From assembly GCA_017418975.1 (NCBI GenBank), contig JAFOMG010000028.1, forward strand, positions 1 to 64,000: a stretch of DNA of 64,000 nt, written 5' to 3'. The position numbers were made by a program, and so were the translations under genes. Positions 8,764 to 16,850 of this stretch are shown piece after piece (within the stretch, counting starts at the first letter, position 1; every line of letters starts with the position of its first letter). The stretch comes from Sphingomonas sp. (lineage in GTDB: Bacteria > Pseudomonadota > Alphaproteobacteria > Sphingomonadales > Sphingomonadaceae). Below the pieces are notes generated by a model. The model was not told the DNA's origin. It did not search any database and was given only the letters and a program-made list of their open reading frames with translations.

Positions 8764-9597
8764 ATGGCGAAGATGGGCACCGTCTGGGATCGGACGGCGG
8801 AGTTTCTGAGCGACAATCTGGGCGCGATCCTGCCCGTGGCGCTGCTCGCCTTCTTCGTGCCCGCTTCGATCGAGGGCAGCTTCCAGGCGGCCAAGACCGG
8901 GGGCGGCCCGGAGCTGGTGCTGTCGCTCTACGCCGTCCAGCTCGCTTTCGGCATTCTCTCGCTCTGGGGCTCGCTCACCATCTCGGCGATGGCGCTCGAC
9001 ATGGCGAGCGCGCGCGGCGCCGGAGCGATCGGGCGCGACCGGCTGCTGCCGGCGCTCGCGGTCTCGGTGCTGTTGTTCGCGGTGATGTTTCTGCTGGTGC
9101 TGCCGGTCCCGCTGGCGCTGCAGCTGAACGGGTACGACCTGATGGAGATCGCGCGCGGCGCCAATGCCGGGCTTGGCCCGCAGATTGCCGGCGGGATCGC
9201 GCTCTACGGGCTGGTGCTGCTCGGGCTGCTGCTGTGGATCGGTGCGCGGCTGCTGATCACCAATGCGGTGATCGTGCGCGAGAAGCGGATGTTCTCCGCG
9301 CTGCGCCAGTCCTGGAAGCTCACTCGCGGCATGACCTGGCGGATCATCGGGGTGATCCTGCTCTTCGCGCTGGTTTCCTGGGTTTCCATGCTCGCCGCCA
9401 ACATGGTGTTCGGCAGCATCTTCGCGCTCGTCACCGGCGGGCCGGCCGAAGGGATCACGCTGGCGGGGGTACTCACTTCGATCGTCGTCGCCGCGGTGCA
9501 GACCGGCTTCACCGTGCTGGTGCCCGCCTTCACCGCCAAGCTCTATCTGGCCCTCGCGGCGGATGCCGGGCTGCGCGAAGGCGCGTTCCGCGCATGA
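8764..9597 (+). CDS. Multi-pass membrane protein, unknown function
   Basis: A 277-residue protein with about six membrane segments and a central basic loop (VREKRMFSALRQSWKLTRG). That loop resembles the F-x-x-A-L-x-x-S-x-x-L-T-x-x pattern of YciC-like and GPDPase membrane-domain proteins. The ATG follows GGAGGGAGGA. The next gene, of similar design, starts in the ATGA overlap at its stop codon. The pair is therefore translationally coupled and may form a complex. No catalytic site is visible. Confidence 0.75.
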   Translation: MAKMGTVWDRTAEFLSDNLGAILPVALLAFFVPASIEGSFQAAKTGGGPELVLSLYAVQLAFGILSLWGSLTISAMALDMASARGAGAIGRDRLLPALAVSVLLFAVMFLLVLPVPLALQLNGYDLMEIARGANAGLGPQIAGGIALYGLVLLGLLLWIGARLLITNAVIVREKRMFSALRQSWKLTRGMTWRIIGVILLFALVSWVSMLAANMVFGSIFALVTGGPAEGITLAGVLTSIVVAAVQTGFTVLVPAFTAKLYLALAADAGLREGAFRA

Positions 9598-10337
9598 GCC
9601 TCACCAGCCGCGGCATCCTCGCCGATGCCGTCACTCTCTGGCGCGCGGAACGCGAGCTGCTCGTGGCGCTGGCGGGCATGTTCTTCGTGGTGCCGATGCT
9701 GGGCGCGGCGCTGCTGCTCGCGGGGCTCGAACCGACGGCAACCGGAGGAGACCCCGAAAAGCTGCGCCAGGCGCTGACGGCCTTCTACACCGCCAATCTG
9801 CCGGCGATCCTGGCGATCAACATCGCCATCGAATTCGGCACCTTCGCGATATTCAACCTCTATCTCCAGGGCGGCGGGCGCACGCTGGGCGAAGTGCTGC
9901 TGATCACGCTCAAGCGCTTCGCCGCCTTCTTCGTGCTCACCGTGATCGCCGGGCTGTTCTTCTCCCTCGGCTTCTCGCTGTTCGTGATCCCCGGCCTGTT
10001 CGTATTGGCGCGAACCTGGCTCGCGGGGCCCGCCCTGGCCGCCGATCCGGCCGCGGGCATGCTCGGCGCCTTTCGCGAGGGGTGGCGGCGCAGCGCCGGC
10101 CTCACCGGCTTCGCGCTGCTCGGCCTTGCATCGATGATAATGTTCCTGGCGTTTGGGCTCGTGATCGTCACCGGCGGCATCCTGGGAACGATCGCCGCGC
10201 TCATCGGCGGCGCGCAGGCGGTGGCGCCGGTATCCTATCTCGTCACCGCGCTGTTCGGCGGTGGTGCCTGGGCCGCGCTCGCGCTGATCCGCGTCGCCGC
10301 CTATCGGCTGGCCGGCGCCCCCAGGCAGGGGATCTGA
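9594..10337 (+). CDS. Multi-pass membrane protein, unknown function
   Basis: A 247-residue partner of the preceding gene with five to six hydrophobic segments. It carries the same internal pattern of a basic, Gly/Ser-containing loop before a hydrophobic helix (AFREGWRRSAGLTGFALLG). The ATG overlaps the upstream TGA by the ATGA arrangement. The last 37 bases overlap the end of the convergent acetyltransferase gene. Its similarity to YciC-like proteins is by pattern only. Confidence 0.75.
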   Translation: MSLTSRGILADAVTLWRAERELLVALAGMFFVVPMLGAALLLAGLEPTATGGDPEKLRQALTAFYTANLPAILAINIAIEFGTFAIFNLYLQGGGRTLGEVLLITLKRFAAFFVLTVIAGLFFSLGFSLFVIPGLFVLARTWLAGPALAADPAAGMLGAFREGWRRSAGLTGFALLGLASMIMFLAFGLVIVTGGILGTIAALIGGAQAVAPVSYLVTALFGGGAWAALALIRVAAYRLAGAPRQGI

Positions 10338-10900
10338 GGCGCGGCGCCCGGCGCCAGCACGCCCGCCAGCCGCGGATCCGCGAATGTCTCCACCGTGCGC
10401 CGATAGGGCACGAAGCCGTGCTTGCGGTAGAAGCCGAGCGCGCCTGGATGGTCGAGCGTGCAGGTGTGCACCCAGACGCGCGTCACGTCCGGCGTCCAGG
10501 CGAGCATCAGCGCCTGCGCCATCAGCCAGCCGCCATGCCCCTTGCCCGCCAGCTCGGGCACCAGCCCGACAAAGCCCAGCTCGCAGGTTGCCTCGGCACG
10601 GAAATCGAGCTCGAGCATGCCGACTTCGATCCCCGCGCGATCGACCACCGCGAAGACATGGACCCGGGGATCGTGAATGATGGCGGTCAGCCGCGCCTCG
10701 TCCATCACCAGCCGCGAGAACCATAGCCAGGGTTCGCCGACCCGCCGGAACAGCGCGCGATACTTGGCCGGATCGGGCATGGTCCAGCGCACCAGCCGCA
10801 GCGGCGAATCGGGCAGGGGCCGGGGCCGCGGGCGCGCCAGCATCTCGAGCGCGGTGACGATGGTGGCGACCTGGTCGTCGGCGACCGGGATCAGGCCCAT
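10301..10900 (-). CDS. GNAT family N-acetyltransferase
   Basis: A 199-residue GNAT acetyltransferase. The acetyl-CoA region reads LGFVGLVPELAGKGHGGWLM (the Q/RxxGxG/A loop as KGHGG), followed by RVWVHTCTLDHPGALGFYRKHGFVPY, a typical C-terminal GNAT helix and strand. The substrate is unknown. It starts 2 bases after the hemF stop with GGAG inside the hemF end, so it is the third gene of a trmL-hemF-GNAT unit. Its 3' end overlaps the convergent membrane protein gene by 37 bases. Confidence 0.88.
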   Translation of the reverse strand: MGLIPVADDQVATIVTALEMLARPRPRPLPDSPLRLVRWTMPDPAKYRALFRRVGEPWLWFSRLVMDEARLTAIIHDPRVHVFAVVDRAGIEVGMLELDFRAEATCELGFVGLVPELAGKGHGGWLMAQALMLAWTPDVTRVWVHTCTLDHPGALGFYRKHGFVPYRRTVETFADPRLAGVLAPGAAPQIPCLGAPASR

Positions 10901-10902
10901 GT

Positions 10903-11745
10903 TCAGCTCCACGCCGCCATCGGGGGCAGGCTCATCAGGATCGCGTCGATATTGCCGCCGGTCTTGAGCCCGAACAGGGTGCCCCGGTCGTAGATCAGGT
11001 TGAACTCGGCATAGCGGCCGCGCCATTCGAGCTGCCGCTGGCGCTCGGCCTCGCCGAAGGGCAGGCTCATCCGCCGCCGCACGATACGGGGATAGGCGTC
11101 CAGGAACGCGCGGCCGACATCCTGGGTGAAGGCGAAGTCCGCCGCCCAGTCCTGCTCCAGGTGATCGTAGAAGATCCCGCCCACGCCGCGATGCACCTTG
11201 CGATGGGGGATGTAGAAATATTCGTCCGCCCATTTCTTGAAGCGCGGATAATGTGCCGGGTCGTGCGCGTCGCAAGCGGCCGCGAGCGCCGCGTGGAACG
11301 CTTCGGTGTCCTCCGCATAGGGGATGGGCGGGTTCAGGTCCGCCCCGCCGCCGAACCAGCGCCTGGTGGTGGCAAGGAAGCGCGTGTTCATGTGCACCGC
11401 GGGCACATGCGGATTGGCCATGTGCGCGACCAGGCTGATGCCGGTGGCGAAGAATTTGGGATCCTCGCCCGCGCCGTGGATCGTCTTGGCGAACTCGCCC
11501 TCGAAGGTGCCGCCGACGGTGGAGACGTTGACGCCGACCTTCTCGAACACCTTGCCCTTCATCACGCCGCGCACGCCGCCCCCACCGGGCTCGCCCGAGG
11601 GATCGGTGCGGTCCCAGGCGACATATTCGAAGCGCGCGTCCGATCCGGCCTCGGCCTCGATCGCCTCGAACTCGGCGCAGATCGCGTCGCGCAGGCTCTC
11701 GAACCAGGTGCGGGCAGCCTGTTGCTGTTCGTCGAGCTCGATCAT
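10903..11745 (-). CDS. hemF: Oxygen-dependent coproporphyrinogen III oxidase
   Basis: A 280-residue HemF that decarboxylates coproporphyrinogen III to protoporphyrinogen IX with oxygen in haem synthesis. Motifs include GGGGVRGVMKGKVFEKVGVN, HMNTRFLATTRRWFGGGADL, the HRGVGGIFYDHL segment and the C-terminal EFNLIYDRGTLFGLKTGGNI. Length is normal. Its start overlaps the trmL stop by four bases, and the GNAT gene follows directly. The operon link to a tRNA methylase is common in this group and says little about function. Confidence 0.96.
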   Translation of the reverse strand: MIELDEQQQAARTWFESLRDAICAEFEAIEAEAGSDARFEYVAWDRTDPSGEPGGGGVRGVMKGKVFEKVGVNVSTVGGTFEGEFAKTIHGAGEDPKFFATGISLVAHMANPHVPAVHMNTRFLATTRRWFGGGADLNPPIPYAEDTEAFHAALAAACDAHDPAHYPRFKKWADEYFYIPHRKVHRGVGGIFYDHLEQDWAADFAFTQDVGRAFLDAYPRIVRRRMSLPFGEAERQRQLEWRGRYAEFNLIYDRGTLFGLKTGGNIDAILMSLPPMAAWS

Positions 11746-12191
11746 TCCGGAAATCCTTTGGTCTGGCGGAGCGCCTCGGCGAGCCCGATGCCCGCCGATA
11801 CCGCGAGGTTCAGGGAGCGCAGCCCGGCGCGCAGCGGTATGCGCACGATCAAATCCGCGCGCGCGTGCACGAAATCGGGGGCGCCGCGGCTCTCGGAGCC
11901 GAACAACAGGGTGTCGCCGGGCCGGAACGCCGCTTCGTCGAGCCGGATCGATCCCTTGGTGCTGAACAGCACCACGCGGCCGGCGAGCTTCCCGGCGAAC
12001 GCATCGAAATCCGCGTGGCGAGTGACTTCGGCGATCTCGCCATAGTCCATCGCGGCGCGGCGGCGGGCGGCATCGTTCCAGGCGAATCCCATCGGCTCGA
12101 TGAGGTCCACGGGCGCGCCGAAACAGGCGCCGAGGCGCAGCACGGCACCCACATTGCCGGCAATATCGGGCTCGAACAGGGCTAGTCGCAT
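11742..12191 (-). CDS. trmL: tRNA (cytidine(34)-2'-O)-methyltransferase
   Basis: A 149-residue SPOUT methyltransferase that 2'-O-methylates the wobble base of tRNA-Leu isoacceptors. The opening MRLALFEPDIAGNVGAVLRL is the family signature (normally N-P-x-I-P-x-N-x-G, here EPDIAGNVG). FGSESRGAP and IPLRAGLRSLNLAVSAGI form the knotted SAM site. It is divergent from the bc1 operon and starts the trmL-hemF-GNAT operon. Confidence 0.93.
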   Translation of the reverse strand: MRLALFEPDIAGNVGAVLRLGACFGAPVDLIEPMGFAWNDAARRRAAMDYGEIAEVTRHADFDAFAGKLAGRVVLFSTKGSIRLDEAAFRPGDTLLFGSESRGAPDFVHARADLIVRIPLRAGLRSLNLAVSAGIGLAEALRQTKGFPE

Positions 12192-12392
12192 GGCGCCGCT
12201 CCTAGCGTCCCCCCGCCCGGCGCAGCAAGTCGTTCAAAATCCCTGTTGCGGAAGCGCTTGGGCGCCGTCTATCAGGCCAGCTGGCTTAACCGGGAGACAC
12301 CGGTGGGCCGCGAGGGGGGCCTTAGCGCCCGTGTCTGCGTCACGTCCTACCCGCGCGTTCGCCGCGGCAAGTTCGAAGTGCAAGGGGTAAAC

Positions 12393-12944
12393 ATGGCAAT
12401 TGAAGGCGATCTCGCCGGTCTCGAAAATCCCCGCCGCCGCGATTATCTGCAATATGCCGCCGTTTCGGTGGCGGCTGTGGGCGCGGGCGTCGTGGTGCTT
12501 CCGCTGGTCAATTCGATGAACCCGTCGGCCGACGTGCTCGCGCTGTCCACCACCGAGGTGGACGTGTCGAAGATCGAGCCGGGTCAGGCGATCAAGACGA
12601 GCTTCCGCAAGCAGCCGCTGTTCGTGCGCAACCTGACGCCGAAGGAAATCGCCGAGGCGGACGCAGTGCCGGTCTCCAGCCTGCGCGATCCGCAGACGCT
12701 CGAGCAGCGCACGGCGAAGGGCCACACCAACTGGCTGATCACGCTGGGCGTCTGCACCCATCTCGGCTGCGTGCCGCTGGGCGCGGGCGAGGGCGAGAAT
12801 CGCGGGCCGTTCGGCGGCTATTTCTGCCCCTGCCACGGCTCGGCCTATGACACGGCCGGCCGCATCCGCCAGGGGCCGGCGCCGAAGAACCTCGAGGTTC
12901 CGAAATATAGTTTCACGTCCGACACCGTCGTCGTGGTTGGGTGA
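12393..12944 (+). CDS. petA: Ubiquinol-cytochrome c reductase, Rieske iron-sulfur subunit
   Basis: A 183-residue Rieske protein of the bc1 complex. The 2Fe-2S ligands are in CTHLGC (residues 121-126) and CPCHG (145-149). The N-terminus carries NPRRRDYLQ before a hydrophobic segment, the twin-arginine signal that is retained as the membrane anchor. The ATG at 12393 follows AAGGGG. petB starts 14 bases after the stop. The 201-base gap upstream, shared with divergent trmL, probably holds the operon promoter. Confidence 0.95.
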   Translation: MAIEGDLAGLENPRRRDYLQYAAVSVAAVGAGVVVLPLVNSMNPSADVLALSTTEVDVSKIEPGQAIKTSFRKQPLFVRNLTPKEIAEADAVPVSSLRDPQTLEQRTAKGHTNWLITLGVCTHLGCVPLGAGEGENRGPFGGYFCPCHGSAYDTAGRIRQGPAPKNLEVPKYSFTSDTVVVVG

Positions 12945-12957
12945 GGATTACAGCGCG

Positions 12958-14217
12958 ATGAGCTTTCCCTGGGCCAAGCATTATGAGCCGAAGCACCCGC
13001 TGATGCAGTGGGTGGACCAGCGCCTCCCGCTGCCGCGCTTCGTCTACAACGCCGTCGGCGCCGGCTATCCGGTGCCTCGCAACCTCAACTACTGGTGGAA
13101 CTTCGGCGTGCTCGCCGGGGTGGCGCTGGTCTGCCAGCTGATCACCGGCATCGTGCTGGCGATGCACTTCCATTCGTCCGCCGCGGGCGCTTTCGAATCG
13201 GTGAATGTCGGCATCATGCGCGACGTGAACGCGGGCTGGTTCCTGCGCTTCGCCCACGCCAACGGCGCCTCGATGTTCTTCGTGGTGATCTACATCCACA
13301 TGTTCCGCGGTCTCTATTACGGGTCGTACAAGGCGCCGCGCGAAATGGTGTGGCTGCTGGGCGTGGTCATCTTCCTGCTGCTGATGGCCACCGCCTTCAT
13401 GGGCTATGTCCTTCCCTGGGGCCAGATGAGCTTCTGGGGCGCGCAGGTGATCACCGGCTTCTTCTCGGCGATCCCCGTGGTCGGCGACTGGGTGCGCATC
13501 TGGCTGCTCGGCGGCTATGCGCCGGACGATGCGGCGCTGAACCGCTTCTTCTCGCTCCACTATCTCCTGCCGTTCGTGATCGCGGGCGCCGTGATCCTCC
13601 ATATCTGGGCGCTGCACATCCCGGGTTCGTCGAACCCGACGGGCGTCGAGGTGAAGGGCGAGCAGGATACCGTGCCGTTCCATCCGTACTACACGGCGAA
13701 GGACGGGCTGGGCGTGGTCGTCTTCCTGATCGCCTTCTCGGCGCTGATCTTCTTCGCGCCGGACCTGCTGGGCCATCCGGACAACTACATCCCGGCCAAC
13801 CCGCTCTCCACTCCCGCCCACATCGTCCCCGAATGGTATTTCTGGCCGTTCTACGCGATCCTGCGCGCCTTCACCGCGGACTTCATCCTGCCGGCGAAGC
13901 TGTGGGGCGTGCTGGCGATGTTCGGCTCGATCCTGCTCCTGTTCTTCCTGCCCTGGCTGGACAAGTCGCCGGTGCGCTCGGGCAGCTATCGCCCGATGTA
14001 CAAGATCGCCTTCTGGGTGCTCGTGGCGGACGTGCTGGTGCTCGGCTATTGCGGCGGCTCGCCGGCCGAGCCGCTCTACGTGATCGTCAGCCAGATCGCG
14101 GCGGCCTATTATTTCGCGCATTTCCTGATCGTCGTGCCGATCATCTCGCACCTGGAAACGCCGAAGCCGCTGCCGGGCTCGATCACCGAGGCCGTGCTGG
14201 CCAAGACCGGCGCGTAA
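12958..14217 (+). CDS. petB: Cytochrome b of the bc1 complex
   Basis: A 419-residue cytochrome b with eight or nine membrane helices. It contains the b-haem histidine helices (RFAHANGASMFFVVIYIHMF and FSLHYLLPFVIAGAVILHIW), the GYVLPWGQMSFWGA loop and the quinol-oxidation site PEWYFWPFYAILRAF near residue 291. It is a single full-length protein, not the split b6/IV form. It sits between the Rieske and cytochrome c1 genes. Confidence 0.96.
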   Translation: MSFPWAKHYEPKHPLMQWVDQRLPLPRFVYNAVGAGYPVPRNLNYWWNFGVLAGVALVCQLITGIVLAMHFHSSAAGAFESVNVGIMRDVNAGWFLRFAHANGASMFFVVIYIHMFRGLYYGSYKAPREMVWLLGVVIFLLLMATAFMGYVLPWGQMSFWGAQVITGFFSAIPVVGDWVRIWLLGGYAPDDAALNRFFSLHYLLPFVIAGAVILHIWALHIPGSSNPTGVEVKGEQDTVPFHPYYTAKDGLGVVVFLIAFSALIFFAPDLLGHPDNYIPANPLSTPAHIVPEWYFWPFYAILRAFTADFILPAKLWGVLAMFGSILLLFFLPWLDKSPVRSGSYRPMYKIAFWVLVADVLVLGYCGGSPAEPLYVIVSQIAAAYYFAHFLIVVPIISHLETPKPLPGSITEAVLAKTGA

Positions 14218-14232
14218 GGGGGACTGGGAACA

Positions 14233-15069
14233 ATGACTTCGCTGTTCATCAAATCGATCAAGTTCCTGGTCGGCGGTGCTTTCATCCTCGTGCTGGCGAT
14301 CGCGCTGTTCGGCTCGGTCAAGGGCGTGATCTACGAGCCGCCCGCGGAAACCGCCGAGCACATGATGCACAAGCATCCGGAGCCGCTGAAGCTCGCCTCG
14401 GACGGGCTGCTCGGCAAGTTCGACCGGCGGCAGCTGCAGCGCGGCTTCCTGGTCTACAAGGACGTCTGCTCGACCTGCCACTCGCTCAACCTGGTCTCGT
14501 TCCGCAATCTGAAGGACCTCGGCTACACCGATGCCGAAGTGAAGAAGATCGCCAAGGACTGGGGCACCAAGCAGCCGGTGTTCGACGAGAAGGGCGGCAC
14601 CTGGGGCGAGCGCGACAATGTGCCGTCGGATCGTTTCCCCAAGGTCTATTATGCCGGCACCGGCACGCCGCCGGACCTCAGCCTGATCACCAAGGCGCGG
14701 CATAACGGGGCGGCCTATGTCCACTCGCTGCTGACCGGCTATAACGAGAAGCCGTCGGCCGAGGCGCTGAAGCACTTCCCGGAGTTCGCCAAGACGCCGG
14801 ACGGGATGCACTTCAATCCCTATTTCGCGAATCTCAACATCGCGATGCCGCCGCCGCTCACGCAGGACGGCCAGGTCAACTATTCGGACGGCACCCGCGC
14901 GACGATCCCGCAGATGTCGGAAGACGTGGCGGCGTTCCTGGTCTGGACGGCGGAGCCCACGCTCGAGACGCGCCACGCGGCGGGCCTCGCCGTGCTGGGT
15001 TTCCTGATCTTCGCGGCGTTCCTGACCTATGGCGCCTATCGCTCGGTATGGGCTGGCGTTAAGCACTGA
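14233..15069 (+). CDS. petC: Cytochrome c1 of the bc1 complex
   Basis: A 278-residue cytochrome c1. It has an N-terminal hydrophobic leader, the haem-binding CSTCH at residues 79-83, the probable axial methionine in NIAMPPPL, and a C-terminal membrane anchor (LAVLGFLIFAAFLTYGAYRS). It accepts electrons from the Rieske protein and passes them to a soluble or membrane-bound cytochrome c. It is the last gene of petABC and is followed by a strong terminator. Confidence 0.96.
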   Translation: MTSLFIKSIKFLVGGAFILVLAIALFGSVKGVIYEPPAETAEHMMHKHPEPLKLASDGLLGKFDRRQLQRGFLVYKDVCSTCHSLNLVSFRNLKDLGYTDAEVKKIAKDWGTKQPVFDEKGGTWGERDNVPSDRFPKVYYAGTGTPPDLSLITKARHNGAAYVHSLLTGYNEKPSAEALKHFPEFAKTPDGMHFNPYFANLNIAMPPPLTQDGQVNYSDGTRATIPQMSEDVAAFLVWTAEPTLETRHAAGLAVLGFLIFAAFLTYGAYRSVWAGVKH

Positions 15070-15099
15070 TCCGCTTCGGCGGCAGTATCGGTCGCATCG

Positions 15100-15134
15100 A
15101 ATCCCGCCCCGGCACCGCCAGGGCGGGATTCCTG
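15100..15134 (+). terminator. Terminator of the petABC operon
   Basis: A perfect 10-bp stem, AATCCCGCCC/GGGCGGGATT, has an 11-base loop followed by CCTGTTT. It lies 31 bases after the cytochrome c1 stop and directly before apt. Confidence 0.8.
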
Positions 15135-15148
15135 TTTCGAGGGTTTCC

Positions 15149-15685
15149 ATGGCTGAGAATGACGACATCCGGCAGCGCATCCGGACGATCCCCGATTTCC
15201 CCAAGCCGGGCATCATGTTCCGCGACATCACCACGCTGCTGCTCGATGCCGAGGGGCTGCGGCTTACCGTCGAGCGGATGGCGGCGGCGGTGGACGGCCC
15301 GATCGATCTCGTCGCCGGGATCGAGGCGCGCGGCTTCCTGTTCGGCGCGGCGCTGGCGGTGCGGCTCGGCGCGGGCATGCTGCTGGTCCGCAAGGACGGC
15401 AAGCTGCCCGGCGCGACGATCGCCGAGGACTATGCCCTGGAATATGGCACCGACCGGATCGCCATCCATGCCGATGCGCTGGCGCCCGGCGCCCGCGTGC
15501 TGCTGGTCGACGACCTGATCGCCACCGGCGGCACCGCCCGCGCTGCGGTGCGCCTGCTGCGCAAGGCCGGCGCCGAAGTCACCCAGGCCTCGTTCGTGGT
15601 CGATCTGCCCGAGCTGGGCGGCGCGGATGCGCTGCGCGGCGACGGGATCGGTGTCCATGCGCTGGTGGCGTTCGACGGGCATTGA
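15149..15685 (+). CDS. apt: Adenine phosphoribosyltransferase
   Basis: A 178-residue type I phosphoribosyltransferase that makes AMP from adenine and PRPP (purine salvage). The PRPP loop VLLVDDLIATGGT starts near residue 117. The N-terminal IPDFPKPGIMFRDITTLL and GIEARGFLFGAALA are characteristic. The start at 15149 (MAENDDIRQRI) fits family length. The in-frame sequence before it runs through the petC terminator. Confidence 0.95.
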   Translation: MAENDDIRQRIRTIPDFPKPGIMFRDITTLLLDAEGLRLTVERMAAAVDGPIDLVAGIEARGFLFGAALAVRLGAGMLLVRKDGKLPGATIAEDYALEYGTDRIAIHADALAPGARVLLVDDLIATGGTARAAVRLLRKAGAEVTQASFVVDLPELGGADALRGDGIGVHALVAFDGH

Positions 15686-15793
15686 CCCGTCCGGCGGGCA
15701 GGGAACTCTCCGCCCCGTCGGTCATTTAGCTCGCTACGGGGGCGCGCAGGTGCGATCCCGCTTCCGTCCGCGTCTCCCGCCAGGAGACCGGAC

Positions 15794-16123
15794 ATGCGCT
15801 TAGTCCTCAAATCCATGGTTTTCGCCGCCGGCATCGCCGGTGCGGCCGCGCTCGGCGGCTGCGTCGATGACGGCTATGGCTATGGCGGCCGCGTCGCGGT
15901 GGGCTACAATGCCGCCTGGGGCGATCCCTATTGGGGCTGGTATGGCGACTATTATTATCCCGGCACCGGCTATTACGTCTATGACCGCGCCCGGGTCCGC
16001 CACCCCTGGACCGACGCGCAGCGCGGCTATTGGGAAGGCCGCCGCACCAACTGGCGCGGCAATCCGCATTGGCGGAACAACTGGCGCGATTTCCGCGGCC
16101 CCGGCGGCGGCCGGCGGCGCTGA
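15794..16123 (+). CDS. Small Gly/Tyr-rich lipoprotein
   Basis: A 109-residue predicted lipoprotein with lipobox ALGGC (cysteine at residue 23). The mature part is full of Gly, Tyr and Trp (DDGYGYGGRV, WGDPYWGWYGDYYYPG) and ends in a basic Arg/Trp/Asn stretch (RTNWRGNPHWRNNWRDF). Such small envelope proteins are common in sphingomonads and have no known activity. GGAGA precedes the ATG. Confidence 0.75.
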   Translation: MRLVLKSMVFAAGIAGAAALGGCVDDGYGYGGRVAVGYNAAWGDPYWGWYGDYYYPGTGYYVYDRARVRHPWTDAQRGYWEGRRTNWRGNPHWRNNWRDFRGPGGGRRR

Positions 16124-16192
16124 GCCGAGGGCCTGGTTCTAGGGCGCGGCCCAGGCGGATCGTTGGTTCGTCCGGAGACGGGACGCGCATTT

Positions 16193-16220
16193 CGTCATCC
16201 CCGCACAGGCGGGGATGACG
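16193..16220. repeat. Single CGTCATCCCCGC palindrome
   Basis: A 28-bp palindrome CGTCATCCCCGC..GCGGGGATGACG is followed by the flank GGGGTCTGCCGATCGA, which recurs after the copies at 40378 and, inverted, near 26201-26237. It lies between the Gly/Tyr-rich lipoprotein gene and the convergent MaoC-like gene. Confidence 0.8.
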
Positions 16221-16244
16221 GGGTCTGCCGATCGAGTGGTGACC

Positions 16245-16691
16245 CTAGGCCGGGCGCCGCCGCATCAGCGCCAGCGCGATGAAGCGCAGCACCGGCTCGC
16301 CATGCTGGTTGTAGGTGGTCGTCTGCGTCCGCATGCTGCCCATGTCGGGCCGGCTGCGCGAGGGCTTCACTTCGAGGATCTCGCTCTCGCAGCGCAGCAC
16401 GTCGCCAGGGTAGACGGGCTTGAGCCAGCGCAGCTCGTCCACGCCGGCGGCGCCCAGGCTGGCCTGGGGATGCACCGCCATCTCGGCGACGAACATCGAC
16501 ATGGTCATCGCGCAGGTGTGCCAGCCGCTCGCCGCCAACCGGCCGAAATGCGTCTCGGCGGCCGCCTCGTCGGAAAGGTGGAAGGGCTGCGGATCATATT
16601 TCCGCGCGAAGTCGAGCACTTCCTCGCGCGTGACTTCGTAGCGGCCGAAGCTCCGCTTCGTGCCGGCTTGCATGTCGTCCAAATAGAGCAT
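16245..16691 (-). CDS. MaoC-like (hot-dog fold) dehydratase-family protein
   Basis: A 148-residue hot-dog protein of the MaoC/(R)-hydratase type. The hydratase-like segment DPQPFHLSDEAAAETHFGRLAASGWHT carries the D..H pair expected for hydration of enoyl-CoA. VYPGDVLRCESEILEVKPSRSRPDMG is also typical. The physiological acyl-CoA substrate is unknown. No clear ribosome site is visible before the ATG. It stands alone between two palindromic repeats. Confidence 0.85.
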   Translation of the reverse strand: MLYLDDMQAGTKRSFGRYEVTREEVLDFARKYDPQPFHLSDEAAAETHFGRLAASGWHTCAMTMSMFVAEMAVHPQASLGAAGVDELRWLKPVYPGDVLRCESEILEVKPSRSRPDMGSMRTQTTTYNQHGEPVLRFIALALMRRRPA

Positions 16692-16783
16692 GAGATCAGT
16701 TTCGGATGAAAACGGAACTTTGGCAAGCCCTGTGCGCGCTTTCCGACGCGCCGCGTGGCGACCGGTTGGGAGTTCATATTCCT

Positions 16784-16811
16784 CGTCATCCCCGCCTGCG
16801 CGGGGATGACG
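16784..16811. repeat. Single CGTCATCCCCGC palindrome with conserved flank
   Basis: A palindrome with the same core as 16193-16220. On its left is GAGTTCATATTCCT, the reverse of the GGAATATGARYTC flank seen at 26304-26323, 30034 and 32487. It lies between the MaoC-like gene and the phosphodiesterase gene. Confidence 0.8.
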
Positions 16812-16850
16812 AAGTTGGTTTCGGAGCCTGCCCGGATTCTCAATCCCGCG

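Noticed and set aside
12913..15402. 829-residue open frame antisense to petB, petC and apt
   Set aside because: It crosses three well-supported genes and a terminator, and its protein is rich in Arg and His with no recognisable fold.
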